NCBI GenBank assembly: GCA_048173955.1
Contig: DBEYOB010000050.1
Coordinates: 1-46,134 of the forward strand
Direction: 5' to 3'
Length of the DNA: 46,134 nt
Origin: CAZUFB01 sp048173955
GTDB lineage: Bacteria > Actinomycetota > Coriobacteriia > Coriobacteriales > UMGS124
Within the stretch, counting starts at the first letter, position 1. The number at the start of each line of letters is the position of its first letter. The notes beneath the pieces are model-generated. The model had not been told where the DNA came from and did not search any database. It was given only the letters and a program-made list of their open reading frames with translations. The position numbers and the translations under genes are program-made. Shown here in pieces: positions 1 to 7,962 of the stretch.

Positions 1-400
1 TATTGCTCGGAGCGTCTGCCCGGAGTATACACCCGAATATCATGAAAGAAAAACTTAGAAGAAATTGTCCGAATTAGCGCCCCAAATGGCGAGAAACGCG
101 GTGGTCGCGTGGCCAGAATCCTCCGAAACGCGGTGACGGCAGGATTCGAGAGGGGCCGGGGGAGGGTCTGCTTCGGCAAACGCCCAGGATTTTGCGACGA
201 CGATTGCTGTCCGTGGGGAAGAGAGATCCGCGGGGAACCGCATTCCGAGAAAATATGGGCGTTAATTTAAAGAATGATTATTCTTCCACCTCCACCTCCG
301 CCTCCGGCTCTGGCCCGCGGCACGCCTCCGCCTCCGGCTCTGGCCTGCGGCCCGCCCGCGTTTTCCGCTTTCGCTCGCGCCCCTCGATTCTCGCGGGCAC
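1..400. other. Non-coding left flank
   Basis: I see no convincing gene in the first 400 bases; the short open frames lack ribosome sites and have odd composition. The stretch holds a small AT-rich palindrome at 270-285 (arms AAGAAT/ATTCTT, 4-base loop) and a GC-rich direct repeat at 295-351 (listed separately). It lies downstream of the LuxR gene, which reads leftwards and ends at 401, so the palindrome could contribute to its 3' end, although it lacks the GC-rich stem of an intrinsic terminator. Confidence 0.5.
295..351. repeat. Two 27-bp direct repeats
   Basis: Copies at 295-321 and 325-351, each beginning CCTCCGCCTCCGGCTCTGGC, are identical except for one C/T change and have a 30-bp period. 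They lie just past the stop of the LuxR-type gene in non-coding DNA. The function is unknown; slipped-strand duplication is the simplest explanation. Confidence 0.8.
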
Positions 401-1813
401 CTATCCCCCTTCCCCTATTCCTAGCAGCTCGAACAGCTCCTCCTTGCTGTGCACGCCGAGCTTGCGGTAGATGCGGCTCGTGTGCGCCTTGATGGTGCCC
501 TGCGCCACGAACAGGCTCTCCTCCATCTGCTGTATGGGAACCTTGCGTGCGATGAGCTGCAAGACCTCCTCCTCACGGTCGCTCAGCTTGTGCGCCTTCG
601 AGAGGTCCGACACGCGCAGCGCGAGCTGGCCGGGTGCGAACACGTCGGCATCGTCCTGCGTGCCCCCGCGCAGGTCGATGCCCCAGCGCGCCGAGAGGTT
701 CTTCTCCGAGAAGGTCACGACGAGGAACATGGCGATGACGGTGGCGGTGATGGCGAAGTGGACCACGGCGTTGGTCTGCGGGGGCAGATAGGCGTCGGAT
801 ACTGCGAACGTGAGCCACCCGAGGGCCTCGACCAGGTAGCGGATGCCGCGCTCGATGCCGTTGAGCCACACGGAGCTGATGCCGAAGCGGTACGTTATGT
901 TGCTCAGCACGATCATGACGAACATCGAGAGCATGGTGTAGCCAGCGTCGAAGCACGCTGCCGTGGCGAGCGGCTCGCGGGAGAGCAGCGGCGTGACGAG
1001 CAGCAGGCAGGCGGTCATGAGCGGGAAGGCGAGCCGGTAGATGGTGTCGAAGTTGAACCAGCGCGAGTTCGACAGCGAGCCGAAGAACACGAACGCCGTC
1101 GACGAGAGCACGCCGACCACGTTGCCGATGGTGAACGGCTGGTCGGGCAGCGAGCCGAAGCCCGTGGCGAACGTGCACGTCGCCATCAGCAGAATCGGCT
1201 TCCACGGCAGCTCGCCGCGCCTGCCCGCCTCCTGGGCGTGCGGCCGCTCCACCTCGGGGAGGCGTTCCATCGAGCGCCTTGCCCATGCGAGTGAGAACAC
1301 GGGCAGGCCGATCGAGAACGCCATGATGTAGGCGGCGTCGAGCCCCATGAACAGCCAGCAGAACAGCTCGCCGAAGAAGATGCCGGCGGCATGGTAGATG
1401 GCGACGCGCATGGGGTTGAGCGCCCCGAAGAACTCGCACCAGACGAGGATGAGCAGGGCGAGCCCCGCCCCGGCGAGGACGAGCCCGGCATACTTGAGCA
1501 CGGTGCTCGCGAACAGGCAGCTCTCGACGACGCAGACCGCCGAGCCGGCCACCGAGAGCGCCCCGGTGGCGGCCAGGACGCGGCGGTTCGACCACAGCGG
1601 GGCGATCTTGGGGGTGAGCGCCGCGGCGATCAGGCACACGACACCGATGCTGATCTCGAAGACGGCATAGTCGGCGAACCCCATGTGGGGGAAGGCCCCG
1701 AAGCGGAAGAACGTGGCGAGCCAGGCGCGGTAGAGGCCGACGCCGAGGAAGGAGACGGGCATGAGCGCGATGCGGTGCAACAGGGTGCCCCACCGGGCGA
1801 GGAACTCTTTCAT
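401..1813 (-). CDS. Membrane-bound LuxR-family transcriptional regulator (12 TM + HTH)
   Basis: A 470-residue protein. The N-terminal ~390 residues are a series of about 12 hydrophobic helices. The C-terminus (about residues 405-462, containing KLSDREEEVLQLIARK and GTIKAHTSRIYRKLGV) is a clear LuxR/GerE helix-turn-helix. Eggerthellaceae carry many such membrane LuxR regulators next to flavin reductase genes, where they are thought to sense a substrate at the membrane and switch on the neighbouring enzyme. Here the divergent neighbour is exactly such an enzyme (2281-4086). The start at 1813 is chosen because AAGGAGGA lies 7 bases upstream; the frame is open further upstream, but that extension is low-complexity and has no comparable site. 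The ligand cannot be read from the sequence. Confidence 0.9.
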   Translation of the reverse strand: MKEFLARWGTLLHRIALMPVSFLGVGLYRAWLATFFRFGAFPHMGFADYAVFEISIGVVCLIAAALTPKIAPLWSNRRVLAATGALSVAGSAVCVVESCLFASTVLKYAGLVLAGAGLALLILVWCEFFGALNPMRVAIYHAAGIFFGELFCWLFMGLDAAYIMAFSIGLPVFSLAWARRSMERLPEVERPHAQEAGRRGELPWKPILLMATCTFATGFGSLPDQPFTIGNVVGVLSSTAFVFFGSLSNSRWFNFDTIYRLAFPLMTACLLLVTPLLSREPLATAACFDAGYTMLSMFVMIVLSNITYRFGISSVWLNGIERGIRYLVEALGWLTFAVSDAYLPPQTNAVVHFAITATVIAMFLVVTFSEKNLSARWGIDLRGGTQDDADVFAPGQLALRVSDLSKAHKLSDREEEVLQLIARKVPIQQMEESLFVAQGTIKAHTSRIYRKLGVHSKEELFELLGIGEGG

Positions 1814-2280
1814 GGCCGCGTCCTCCTTGGGTGGTCGGCGTGCAGCGGCATCGAGCCGGGTGCGGCGGCATGGGGCCGGGTGCGGCGGCCGGTCTTCTTG
1901 TGGCCGTGCCATCGACTCATGATAGCCCCAACCGCGCCCGGTTTGCTCGGCGTGGCGCCCCGACTTGCCCCGCAGGGAGAGCTTGGAGCGGGTTACAAGA
2001 TTAACCCGGTTTTGCATTGCATCGTTGAGCTGCACAAATGGCAAGCGAGTTGACGTTGCGTCAGTGTTACAAGGTTAAACCTCGCGTCCGGTGCCCGCCG
2101 CGCTACCGTAGGGGGCGTGAAAGGCCCGCGCCGCGTCCGGCGAACCTCCGGCGGCAGGGCGCCGCGGGGGTTTCGGCAAGGTGCCCCCGTGGTTCCCGGA
2201 AGCCGAGGGGCGCGGGCGTACATATCCGCACGGCGGTCCGCGCAGGGTGCGTGGGCCGCTCCGAAAGGATGGGATGCACG
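1814..2280. promoter_or_regulatory. Divergent regulatory region with repeated palindromic elements
   Basis: This 467-bp gap separates the LuxR gene (minus) from the flavin reductase (plus). It contains GGTTACAAGATTAACC (1991-2006, palindrome with 5-base arms GGTTA/TAACC) and a close copy GTTACAAGGTTAAAC (2066-2080). Between them is a second palindrome TGACG-TTG-CGTCA (2051-2063). A possible plus-strand promoter is TTGACG (2050-2055) with 17 bases to GGTTAA (2073-2078), so the second copy would overlap the -10 region. The repeated element is a reasonable candidate binding site for the neighbouring LuxR protein. The rest (about 2085-2260) is GC-rich and shows nothing I can name. Confidence 0.5.
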
Positions 2281-4086
2281 ATGGCTGAAGTATCTCGCAG
2301 GCAGTTCGTCGCCGGTGCCGCCGCATGCGGCGCCATGGCCCTGGGCGCGGGCGTCGCCCTGGCCGACGAGGCGGCCGACGAGGCCGCTGCCGCCCCCGCG
2401 GTCGCGACGGTCGGTTCCTCGGTGGGCAAGAACGGCCACCTCGAGGTCGAGGTCGTGACCAACGCCGGCGCAATCGAGCGCATCAATGTCCTCTATTCGC
2501 ACGAGAGTCCGGGCATCGGCGACGTGTGCATGGAGAAGCTCACCAAGCTCATCGTCGACAACCAGACCCTGAACGTCGACGTCGTCGCCGGCGCGACGCT
2601 GTCGAGCTCGGCGTTCCTGCTCGCCGTGGGCGAGGCGCTCGACGCCGCGGGCGAGGACTCCTCCGAATGGCGCGGCCGCGAGCATGCGGTCCAGCCGGCC
2701 GCCGAGGGCCTTGCCGACTCCTACGACGTCGTGGTCGTCGGCACGGGTGGCGCGGGCTTCACCGCGGCCATCTCGGCCGCCAACAAGGGCAAGAGCGTCC
2801 TGCTTATGGAGAAGCTCGGCATCTACGGCGGTTCGACGTCGCTCTCGGGCGGCGAGATGGCGGTGCCCGGCAACTGGATTCAGGTCCAGGAGGGCATCGA
2901 GGACAGCCCCGAGCTCATGGCCGAGGACATGCTCGTCGGCGGCGACAACATCGGCGACCCCGACCTGGTCGCCACGATCTGCAACAACGTCTACGACGCC
3001 GCGCAGTGGCTCACCTTCGAGGGCGGCGTGGCCTGGGAGCACAACCAGCTGTTCTTCGGCGGCCACTCGGTCAAGCGCTCCATCATCCCCAAGGGCCACA
3101 AGGGCAACGCGATGACCACCAAGCTCACCGAGCGCGCGCAGGGCATCGCCAACCTCACCCTGGTCGACAACACCAAGGCGACCGAGCTCGTCGTGACCGA
3201 CGGCGCCGTGACGGGCATCAAGGCCGAGAACACCGTGACGGGCGACACCTACGAGTTCGCCTGCAAGGCGGTCGTGCTCGCCTCGGGCGGCTTCGGCTCC
3301 AACGTCGAGATGCGCGAGCAGGCCAACCCCGACTTCGGCGCCCAATTCAACTCGACCGACTCCGTGGGCGCGCAGGGCGACGGCCTGACCATGGCCTCCG
3401 CGATCGGCGCCGAGCTCATCGACATGGACCTCATCCAGACCTACCCGATCTGCGATGTCGACACCGGCGCCCTGATCTACCTCGACGACACGCGCCTCGA
3501 CGAGCGCACCATCATGTTCAACAAGGAGGGTGAGCGCTTCGTCGAGGAGCTCGACCGCCGCGACGTGCTGTCGAACGCGATCCTTGCCCAGACCGACGAG
3601 CGTGCCTACGAGATCTGGGACCAGGCGGCAGCCGACGAGACCGGCGTCGTCGACATCCATCACGACGAGTACGAGAACCTCACGTCGCGCGGCCTGTGCG
3701 TGACGGCCGACACGATCGAGGAGGCCTGCGAGCCCTTCGGCATCGACGCCGAGGCCCTCAAGGCCACGATTGAGCGCTGGAACGGCTTCGTGGACGCCGG
3801 CGCCGACGAGGACTTCAACTACCGCGGCGAGATGCGCAAGATCGAGACCCCGCCCTACTACATCGTGGTGTACAAGCCCGCCGTGCACTACACGATGGGC
3901 GGCCTGCACATCAACACCGACGCCCAGGTGCTCGACACCGCGGGCAACCCCATCCCCGGCCTGTATGCCGCCGGCGAGGTGGCGGGCCACAAGATGGGCA
4001 CGAACCGCCTCGGCTCGACCTCGATGAGCGACATCTACACCTTCGGCCGCATCGCCGGCAACAACGCCGCCGACTACGCGGGCTAA
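2281..4086 (+). CDS. Tat-exported flavin-dependent reductase (FMN_bind + FAD_binding_2)
   Basis: A 601-residue protein of the fumarate/urocanate reductase-like family. Residues 1-29 form a twin-arginine signal (SRRQF, R6/R7, then a hydrophobic stretch ending ALA), so the enzyme should act outside the membrane. Residues ~48-125 are an FMN-binding domain with VAGATLSS; T106 is the likely site of covalent FMN attachment by ApbE. From residue ~148 comes an FAD-binding fold (GTGGAG, 154-159), ending with the family hallmark GTNRLGSTSMSD. The fumarate-reductase-type region (LDERTIMFNKEGERFVEEL) is present. Such enzymes take electrons from a quinol or cytochrome chain and reduce an unsaturated organic acceptor; the substrate is not predictable. 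The start at 2281 has AAAGGA upstream and gives a clean Tat peptide. It is probably controlled by the divergent LuxR gene. Confidence 0.92.
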   Translation: MAEVSRRQFVAGAAACGAMALGAGVALADEAADEAAAAPAVATVGSSVGKNGHLEVEVVTNAGAIERINVLYSHESPGIGDVCMEKLTKLIVDNQTLNVDVVAGATLSSSAFLLAVGEALDAAGEDSSEWRGREHAVQPAAEGLADSYDVVVVGTGGAGFTAAISAANKGKSVLLMEKLGIYGGSTSLSGGEMAVPGNWIQVQEGIEDSPELMAEDMLVGGDNIGDPDLVATICNNVYDAAQWLTFEGGVAWEHNQLFFGGHSVKRSIIPKGHKGNAMTTKLTERAQGIANLTLVDNTKATELVVTDGAVTGIKAENTVTGDTYEFACKAVVLASGGFGSNVEMREQANPDFGAQFNSTDSVGAQGDGLTMASAIGAELIDMDLIQTYPICDVDTGALIYLDDTRLDERTIMFNKEGERFVEELDRRDVLSNAILAQTDERAYEIWDQAAADETGVVDIHHDEYENLTSRGLCVTADTIEEACEPFGIDAEALKATIERWNGFVDAGADEDFNYRGEMRKIETPPYYIVVYKPAVHYTMGGLHINTDAQVLDTAGNPIPGLYAAGEVAGHKMGTNRLGSTSMSDIYTFGRIAGNNAADYAG

Positions 4087-4113
4087 TCGGACTGCCGCGA
4101 CGGACCGGGATGG

Positions 4114-4144
4114 CCGGGCGGCCCGGGATGGGAGGGCCGCCCGG
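4114..4144 (+). terminator. Strong hairpin after flavin reductase gene
   Basis: CCGGGCGGCCC (4114-4124) and GGGCCGCCCGG (4134-4144) form an 11-bp perfect stem with a 9-base loop, 27 bases after the stop codon. No T-tract follows, so it may stabilise the 3' end of the transcript or act as a non-canonical terminator. Confidence 0.55.
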
Positions 4145-4360
4145 TAGGGGAGGCCGCCAGGATAGAGGGCTGCCCTGATAGGAGCATCCCCGATAAGAGG
4201 TCCGGCACGGTAGACGGAGCTGGAATGCGCTGCAGCGATGCCCTCCGGGGCGGCGAAAGGTTCGAACGCAGGGGCTTCTTTCGGACGGCGGCATGCCGCC
4301 TCGAGGGAAGCCCCTGCCGTTCTGCGCGGCGCACAGGGTCCGTTCCCTGAAGAAATGCGT

Positions 4361-4503
4361 GTTGCGAACGATTGGGGATCGGGTTTTGGCTGCGCGAGTC
4401 CTTCGTTTGACGATAATCAGAAAGCATTCTTTGCAATTAGAAAAGTACAGTTTTCAATCTTCCGCCGAAGCGCCTCACCGTATTTGATGGAATCGTTCGC
4501 AAC
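4361..4503. repeat. Exact 13-bp inverted repeat around an AT-rich core
   Basis: GTTGCGAACGATT (4361-4373) and AATCGTTCGCAAC (4491-4503) are exact reverse complements flanking 117 bases, of which roughly 4405-4470 are strikingly AT-rich for this genome. It lies between two convergent genes and contains no credible ORF. It could be a miniature mobile element, a small RNA locus, or the remnant of a lost regulatory region. Confidence 0.6.
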
Positions 4504-4686
4504 GGCGATTTTTTCAGGCATCGGCCCCTCACCCGGGCCGCCCCCTCCGGCAGGCTTCCTCCGTGGGCCGCCCCGCCCAGGCGGTCCTTTTCCCGGGCCG
4601 CCTCCGCCCGAACGGCGCCACCACCCCGGCTTTTCGCCCCGCCCCGCTCCGGCCTCCCGCGTCCGGACCCGCATCCCCATGCGGCC

Positions 4687-5469
4687 TCACCCGACCAGGT
4701 CTGCCAGCAGCTTCACGAAGAACACCGCCAGCACGACGAGCATGACGGGCCGCGCGATGCGCACGCCCTTGCCCACGAAGCAGTTCACCCCGAGCCAGGC
4801 TCCCGCCATGTTGAACAGGCCGGCGGTCAGGCCGAGCACCACGAGCACGGTGCCGTTTGCCAGAAACACCGTCAGCGCCGCGACGTTCGTCGCGAGGTTC
4901 ACGACCTTGCACGTGCCGGTCGACTCGTCGAGCCCCAGATGGGCGATTCCCATGAACGCGAGCACGAGGAAGGTTCCCGTTCCCGGTCCGTAGAACCCGT
5001 CGTAGAGGCCCATGACGAGCGATATCGCGGCGCAGAGCGCGGCAGTGCGTCGGGCGGGGAGCGGTTCCTTCACGTCGGCGAGCCCCTTGTGGAACATCAC
5101 GTAGGCGGCGGTCGCCGGCACCACGACGAGCATGACGACGCGGAAGACGCCGTCGTCGAGCAAAAGGGCGATCCGGGCCCCCGTGGCCGATCCGACCAGT
5201 GCGAGCACCACGCAGAGCGCCGCCCGCCTCAGGTTGACGAAACCGCGCAGGGCATAGCGCAGCGTCGCCAGGGCCGTCCCCATGCACGACGACATCTTGT
5301 TCGTGCCGAGCGCCGCATGGACCGGAAGGCCGGCGATGAGGTAGGCGGGCAGCGAGATGAGCCCGCCGCCCCCGGCGATGGCGTCGACGAACCCCGCAAG
5401 GAACACGAGCGGGCAGACGACGAGGAACGTGACGATGTCGGGCGAGAAGGTCTGGGCGAGGGCTTCCAC
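4687..5469 (-). CDS. TauE/SafE-family membrane transporter
   Basis: A 260-residue integral membrane protein with 7-8 hydrophobic helices and the two-half layout of the TauE/SafE (sulfite/organosulfonate exporter) family. GFVDAIAGGGGLISLPAYL near the N-terminus and GFYGPGTGTFL in the second half are the characteristic glycine-rich repeats. It probably exports a sulfur-containing anion or small organic acid across the cytoplasmic membrane; the substrate is unknown. I choose the GTG at 5469 because it gives the usual family length; the frame is open for 64 further codons upstream, but that segment is arginine-rich and unlike the family. An AGGA motif lies about 10 bases upstream. The gene is divergent from the small cysteine protein at 5627. 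Confidence 0.85.
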   Translation of the reverse strand: MEALAQTFSPDIVTFLVVCPLVFLAGFVDAIAGGGGLISLPAYLIAGLPVHAALGTNKMSSCMGTALATLRYALRGFVNLRRAALCVVLALVGSATGARIALLLDDGVFRVVMLVVVPATAAYVMFHKGLADVKEPLPARRTAALCAAISLVMGLYDGFYGPGTGTFLVLAFMGIAHLGLDESTGTCKVVNLATNVAALTVFLANGTVLVVLGLTAGLFNMAGAWLGVNCFVGKGVRIARPVMLVVLAVFFVKLLADLVG

Positions 5470-5553
5470 GTGATGGTCCTGTCTGATGGTTCTGTCCGGT
5501 AGTTGCGTCCGGACGGTCCCGTCGGCGAGCGTTCGGAATGTGCCGCCGGCGAT

Positions 5554-5559
5554 TATACT
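5554..5559 (+). promoter_or_regulatory. Likely -10 box TATACT
   Basis: TATACT lies 67 bases before the small cysteine protein in the 157-bp divergent region. No good -35 element is seen at 16-18 bases upstream, which is common in this window. Confidence 0.4.
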
Positions 5560-5626
5560 TGTTTGCAGCCGCGGGATGCGGCCGGTTGGCAAACGGCGCG
5601 CCGCGCCGGGGGAGAGGGAGGCTGCC

Positions 5627-5845
5627 ATGGTTACGATGGACGGAGAGGGCGTCAAGGTCAAGGGGACCTACCTGCCCTTCACCTACGACGAAGGCTGTGC
5701 GGGCTGCCGCTTCGCCAAACACCTCGACGAGGTCGACGGGACGCCGGTCGACCGCGACGTCTGCACGATGACCCCCGACGACGAGGACAAGTTCCTGTTC
5801 GGCAGCGTGCCCGACGACAAGCTTCCTCCCTGCATGCGGGAGTAG
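5627..5845 (+). CDS. Small conserved-looking cysteine protein, unknown function
   Basis: A 72-residue acidic protein. It contains a C-x2-C pair (EGCAGCRF, C22/C25 approximately) and two further cysteines, one in DVCTMTP and one at the C-terminus (PPCMRE), so four cysteines could bind a metal ion or iron-sulfur centre. The ATG at 5627 follows a purine-rich site, GGAGAGGGAGG. The composition and third-codon GC match host genes, and the spacing to a -10 box supports a real gene. I do not recognise the family. It is the last host gene before the left attachment site of the integrated element. Confidence 0.75.
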   Translation: MVTMDGEGVKVKGTYLPFTYDEGCAGCRFAKHLDEVDGTPVDRDVCTMTPDDEDKFLFGSVPDDKLPPCMRE

Positions 5846-5881
5846 CGCGCCCTTCGACGCCAGCGGATGCGGGCAGCGCTT

Positions 5882-5897
5882 AGCTCGCAGCTAATGA
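5882..5897. repeat. Left attachment site (attL)
   Basis: AGCTCGCAGCTAATGA matches 13640-13655 at 15 of 16 positions. It is part of a small palindrome TTAGCT-CGC-AGCTAA (5880-5894), the kind of inverted core a tyrosine integrase uses. It lies 73 bases from the integrase stop codon, the usual position. No tRNA gene is present, so the target is intergenic. Confidence 0.7.
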
Positions 5898-5969
5898 CGT
5901 AGGAGGCCGGTTGGTCCGAAAGGGCGAATAAATGCGCAGTTAGAAGGTATCGTTTCTTTTGACCTCCTT

Positions 5970-7370
5970 TCAGCGGATTGCCGCCTGGTACGAATCCGGT
6001 ACGAATCGTTCTTGGGGTTGCTCTGAGGTACTTTCAGGGGCGTTTTCCACGCGCTCACGAGGTGAGCTTACGAGGGTGAGTCGGCGCCCGCCGTTGATGA
6101 CGCGGGGCTCGACTTGGACGATCGGAGTGACGGCGGGGGCGGCCTCGACGGGTTCGGAGAAGAGGTCGCTCACGACGTCTGCCGCCGCACGCTTGGCCTC
6201 CATGTTCACGTGGGTGTAGATCTCCATCGTGATCTCGCTCGAGGCGTGGCCGGCCAGCTCCTGCATCACCTTGGGGTGCACGCCCCTCAGGGCGAGAGTG
6301 GAGAGGTAGGAGTGGCGAAGCTCGTGGAACGCCCAGCCATTGAGGCCGAGCGTCTCGCGGTCGCGCAGCCACCATGCCTCGAGCACGTTTGGGCTGAGCC
6401 TGCCCATGGTCGTGCTGAGAACGACCGGGGTGCTCTCGCTCTGCTCCAGGCGTTTTCCGGGCTTCTCGCCGTTCTTCTTCGCCAGCCTCTCCTGCTCCGC
6501 CGCGTACTCGTCAATGCGGGCCTTCTGCGCCTCCTTGTGCATGACGAGGGCGTCTCGGACGGAGTCGGGCATGGGGAGGCGCCGCACGCCGGCCTTCGTC
6601 TTGGGGTCCTTGAGGTTCCCGAAGCAGTCGTAGGACTTGCGGATCGATATGACCTGGCTCTCGAGGTCGACGTCGCGCCACGAGAGGCCGCAGACCTCCC
6701 CGCGACGCATCCCGGTGCTGACCGCGAGGAAGTACGCGATGTCGGCCTCCCGGGTGAAGTCGAGCTGCGCTATGAACTCCCGGATGGCCTCCGGCTTGAG
6801 GGCGCGGCGGGGCTGGGTGTCCCTGCGCGGCGTGTCCATCTCGGTGCAGGGGTTCTTGGCGACGACACCGTCCTTCACGAGGTCGTCGAACAGCAGCTTG
6901 AGCGTCTTGTGGATCTGGTTGAGATAGGTGCCGCTGGCGGGCTTGCCGGAGAGGGTGTCGCCGGAGCGCATGGCGGCGTACATCTTCTCGAGCGTCTCTC
7001 GCGTGACCTTCGAGGCGTCGGCGTAGCCGATGTGACGGTTGATTGCCTTGAAGAATCGCTCGTAGGTCACGTTGGTGTTCTCGGTGAACTCGCCGGACGC
7101 ACGGCGCCTCGTCATGAAGTCCTCCGCGCACTCCTTGATGGTCGTGCCCGACCTCTTGTGCACCTCGTCGTTCTCGATCTCCTTGATGAACTCGCGCAGG
7201 GCCTTCTTCGCCTCGGTGTAGGTGCCGTTGAAGCGCCTCGTGCGGGTCTTGTACTTGCCCGTGCGGGGGTCGAGCCCCACGGGGACTCGCAGCTGCCACT
7301 TGCGGCACTTGCTCTTGGGCTTGTCCTTCTCGAGCTGGACTATGGTGCCCTCGCCCGTGACCTTTGCCAT
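5970..7370 (-). CDS. int: Tyrosine recombinase/phage integrase
   Basis: A 466-residue site-specific recombinase that would integrate and excise the element. The N-terminal ~70 residues resemble an AP2-like arm-binding domain, residues ~75-175 the SAM-like core-binding domain, and ~190-400 the catalytic domain. All catalytic residues are visible: R222 (TGMRRGEV), K259 (TKAG), H349 and R352 (HELRH), H375 (GHAS) and nucleophile Y385 (IYTHV). The C-terminal ~60 residues are an extra low-complexity tail. It is the last gene of a leftward operon; its start lies 2 bases past the stop of the 65-residue gene upstream. Its position next to attL fits. Confidence 0.97.
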   Translation of the reverse strand: MAKVTGEGTIVQLEKDKPKSKCRKWQLRVPVGLDPRTGKYKTRTRRFNGTYTEAKKALREFIKEIENDEVHKRSGTTIKECAEDFMTRRRASGEFTENTNVTYERFFKAINRHIGYADASKVTRETLEKMYAAMRSGDTLSGKPASGTYLNQIHKTLKLLFDDLVKDGVVAKNPCTEMDTPRRDTQPRRALKPEAIREFIAQLDFTREADIAYFLAVSTGMRRGEVCGLSWRDVDLESQVISIRKSYDCFGNLKDPKTKAGVRRLPMPDSVRDALVMHKEAQKARIDEYAAEQERLAKKNGEKPGKRLEQSESTPVVLSTTMGRLSPNVLEAWWLRDRETLGLNGWAFHELRHSYLSTLALRGVHPKVMQELAGHASSEITMEIYTHVNMEAKRAAADVVSDLFSEPVEAAPAVTPIVQVEPRVINGGRRLTLVSSPRERVENAPESTSEQPQERFVPDSYQAAIR

Positions 7371-7372
7371 GG

Positions 7373-7570
7373 CTACTCACCGTCCCCGACGACGACGTAG
7401 GGCGGGCGGTAGCGCCACTCGAGGTCGCGGGCGAGCTCGCGCTGCCAGGGCTCGTCGAGGCGCAATGCCTCGCCGGGGGCGGCGACGAGGGCGACGGCGG
7501 GAACCTCGTTACCGGAGCCGTCCGTGAGGGAGAAGGACATGATGCTGAGGTTCTTCTCTGCCTTGGCCAT
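7373..7570 (-). CDS. Small protein of unknown function upstream of integrase
   Basis: A 65-residue protein starting MAKAEKNLSI and ending PPYVVVGDGE. The start at 7570 has a strong AGGAGGTGA site 5 bases upstream, and it sits between the XRE gene (5-base gap) and the integrase (2-base gap), so it is clearly part of the operon. No domain is recognisable. The position, between repressor and integrase, suggests a regulatory or recombination-accessory role, but this is inference. Confidence 0.7.
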   Translation of the reverse strand: MAKAEKNLSIMSFSLTDGSGNEVPAVALVAAPGEALRLDEPWQRELARDLEWRYRPPYVVVGDGE

Positions 7571-7575
7571 GGCGC

Positions 7576-7962
7576 TCACCTCCTGCCCTGGGAGCGAGCG
7601 GCGCGCTCGCCGAGCTCCACGTAGGAGAGGTAGCTGTCCACGAGGGCGCGGCCCTCGGGGCTGAGGGCTTCGTAGCGGGGCTGGATGCCCTCGGGCTCGG
7701 GCGCGTCGATGTCCTCGCGGCCGATGACGAGGTCGATGGAGCAGCCCAGCTTGTCCGCGATTTGCCACGCGGCGGGCAGCGGGATGCCGCAGTCGGCGCC
7801 GTCGCCGGCGCGCTCGTAGCGCGCGTAGGTGGAGCCGGGGATGCCGAGCGCCTCGGCGAACTCCTTCGCGGAGCGGTAGCCCGCCTCGCGGCGCAGGCGC
7901 TGGAGTGTTCTTTTGCCGCTGATGGGCTTGTAGGGGGTTTGGGAGGTTGCAGTCAGTGACAT
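7576..7962 (-). CDS. XRE-family repressor-like protein
   Basis: A 128-residue DNA-binding protein. Residues ~18-80 form a Cro/CI-type helix-turn-helix (TLQRLRREAGYRSAKEFAEA, then IPGSTYARYE), followed by a short acidic C-terminal tail. It is likely one of the two repressors governing the element's leftward operon. Its start codon lies within an 18-bp palindrome (7956-7973), suggesting translational or transcriptional autoregulation. A GAAGGGA motif is upstream at looser spacing. Its HTH is similar to that of the next gene (both have STYARYE followed by AWQIAD or AWQLAD), so the pair probably arose by duplication. Confidence 0.85.
   Translation of the reverse strand: MSLTATSQTPYKPISGKRTLQRLRREAGYRSAKEFAEALGIPGSTYARYERAGDGADCGIPLPAAWQIADKLGCSIDLVIGREDIDAPEPEGIQPRYEALSPEGRALVDSYLSYVELGERAARSQGRR

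Larger units (their letters stand above)
4087..4686. other. 600-bp non-coding gap between convergent genes
   Basis: The first ~130 bases are GC-rich and contain a strong hairpin (4114-4144). Bases ~4361-4510 form an AT-rich island bounded by an exact 13-bp inverted repeat (listed separately). The remainder (4510-4686) is C-rich low-complexity DNA; the open frames crossing it are proline/arginine-rich and lack ribosome sites, so I call no gene. Confidence 0.6.

Noticed and set aside
573..1871. Long open frames overlapping the LuxR gene on both strands (and similar ones over most genes)
   Set aside because: Frames rich in Arg, Ala and Pro created by high third-position GC of the real gene; no ribosome sites and no domains.
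4238..4993. Plus-strand 251-codon frame through the 4087-4686 gap
   Set aside because: Proline-rich, runs antisense into the TauE-type gene, has no ribosome site and crosses the AT-rich repeat island.
5846..5969. tRNA gene as the integration target
   Set aside because: The sequence around the left att repeat does not fold into or read as a tRNA 3' end; the target appears intergenic.
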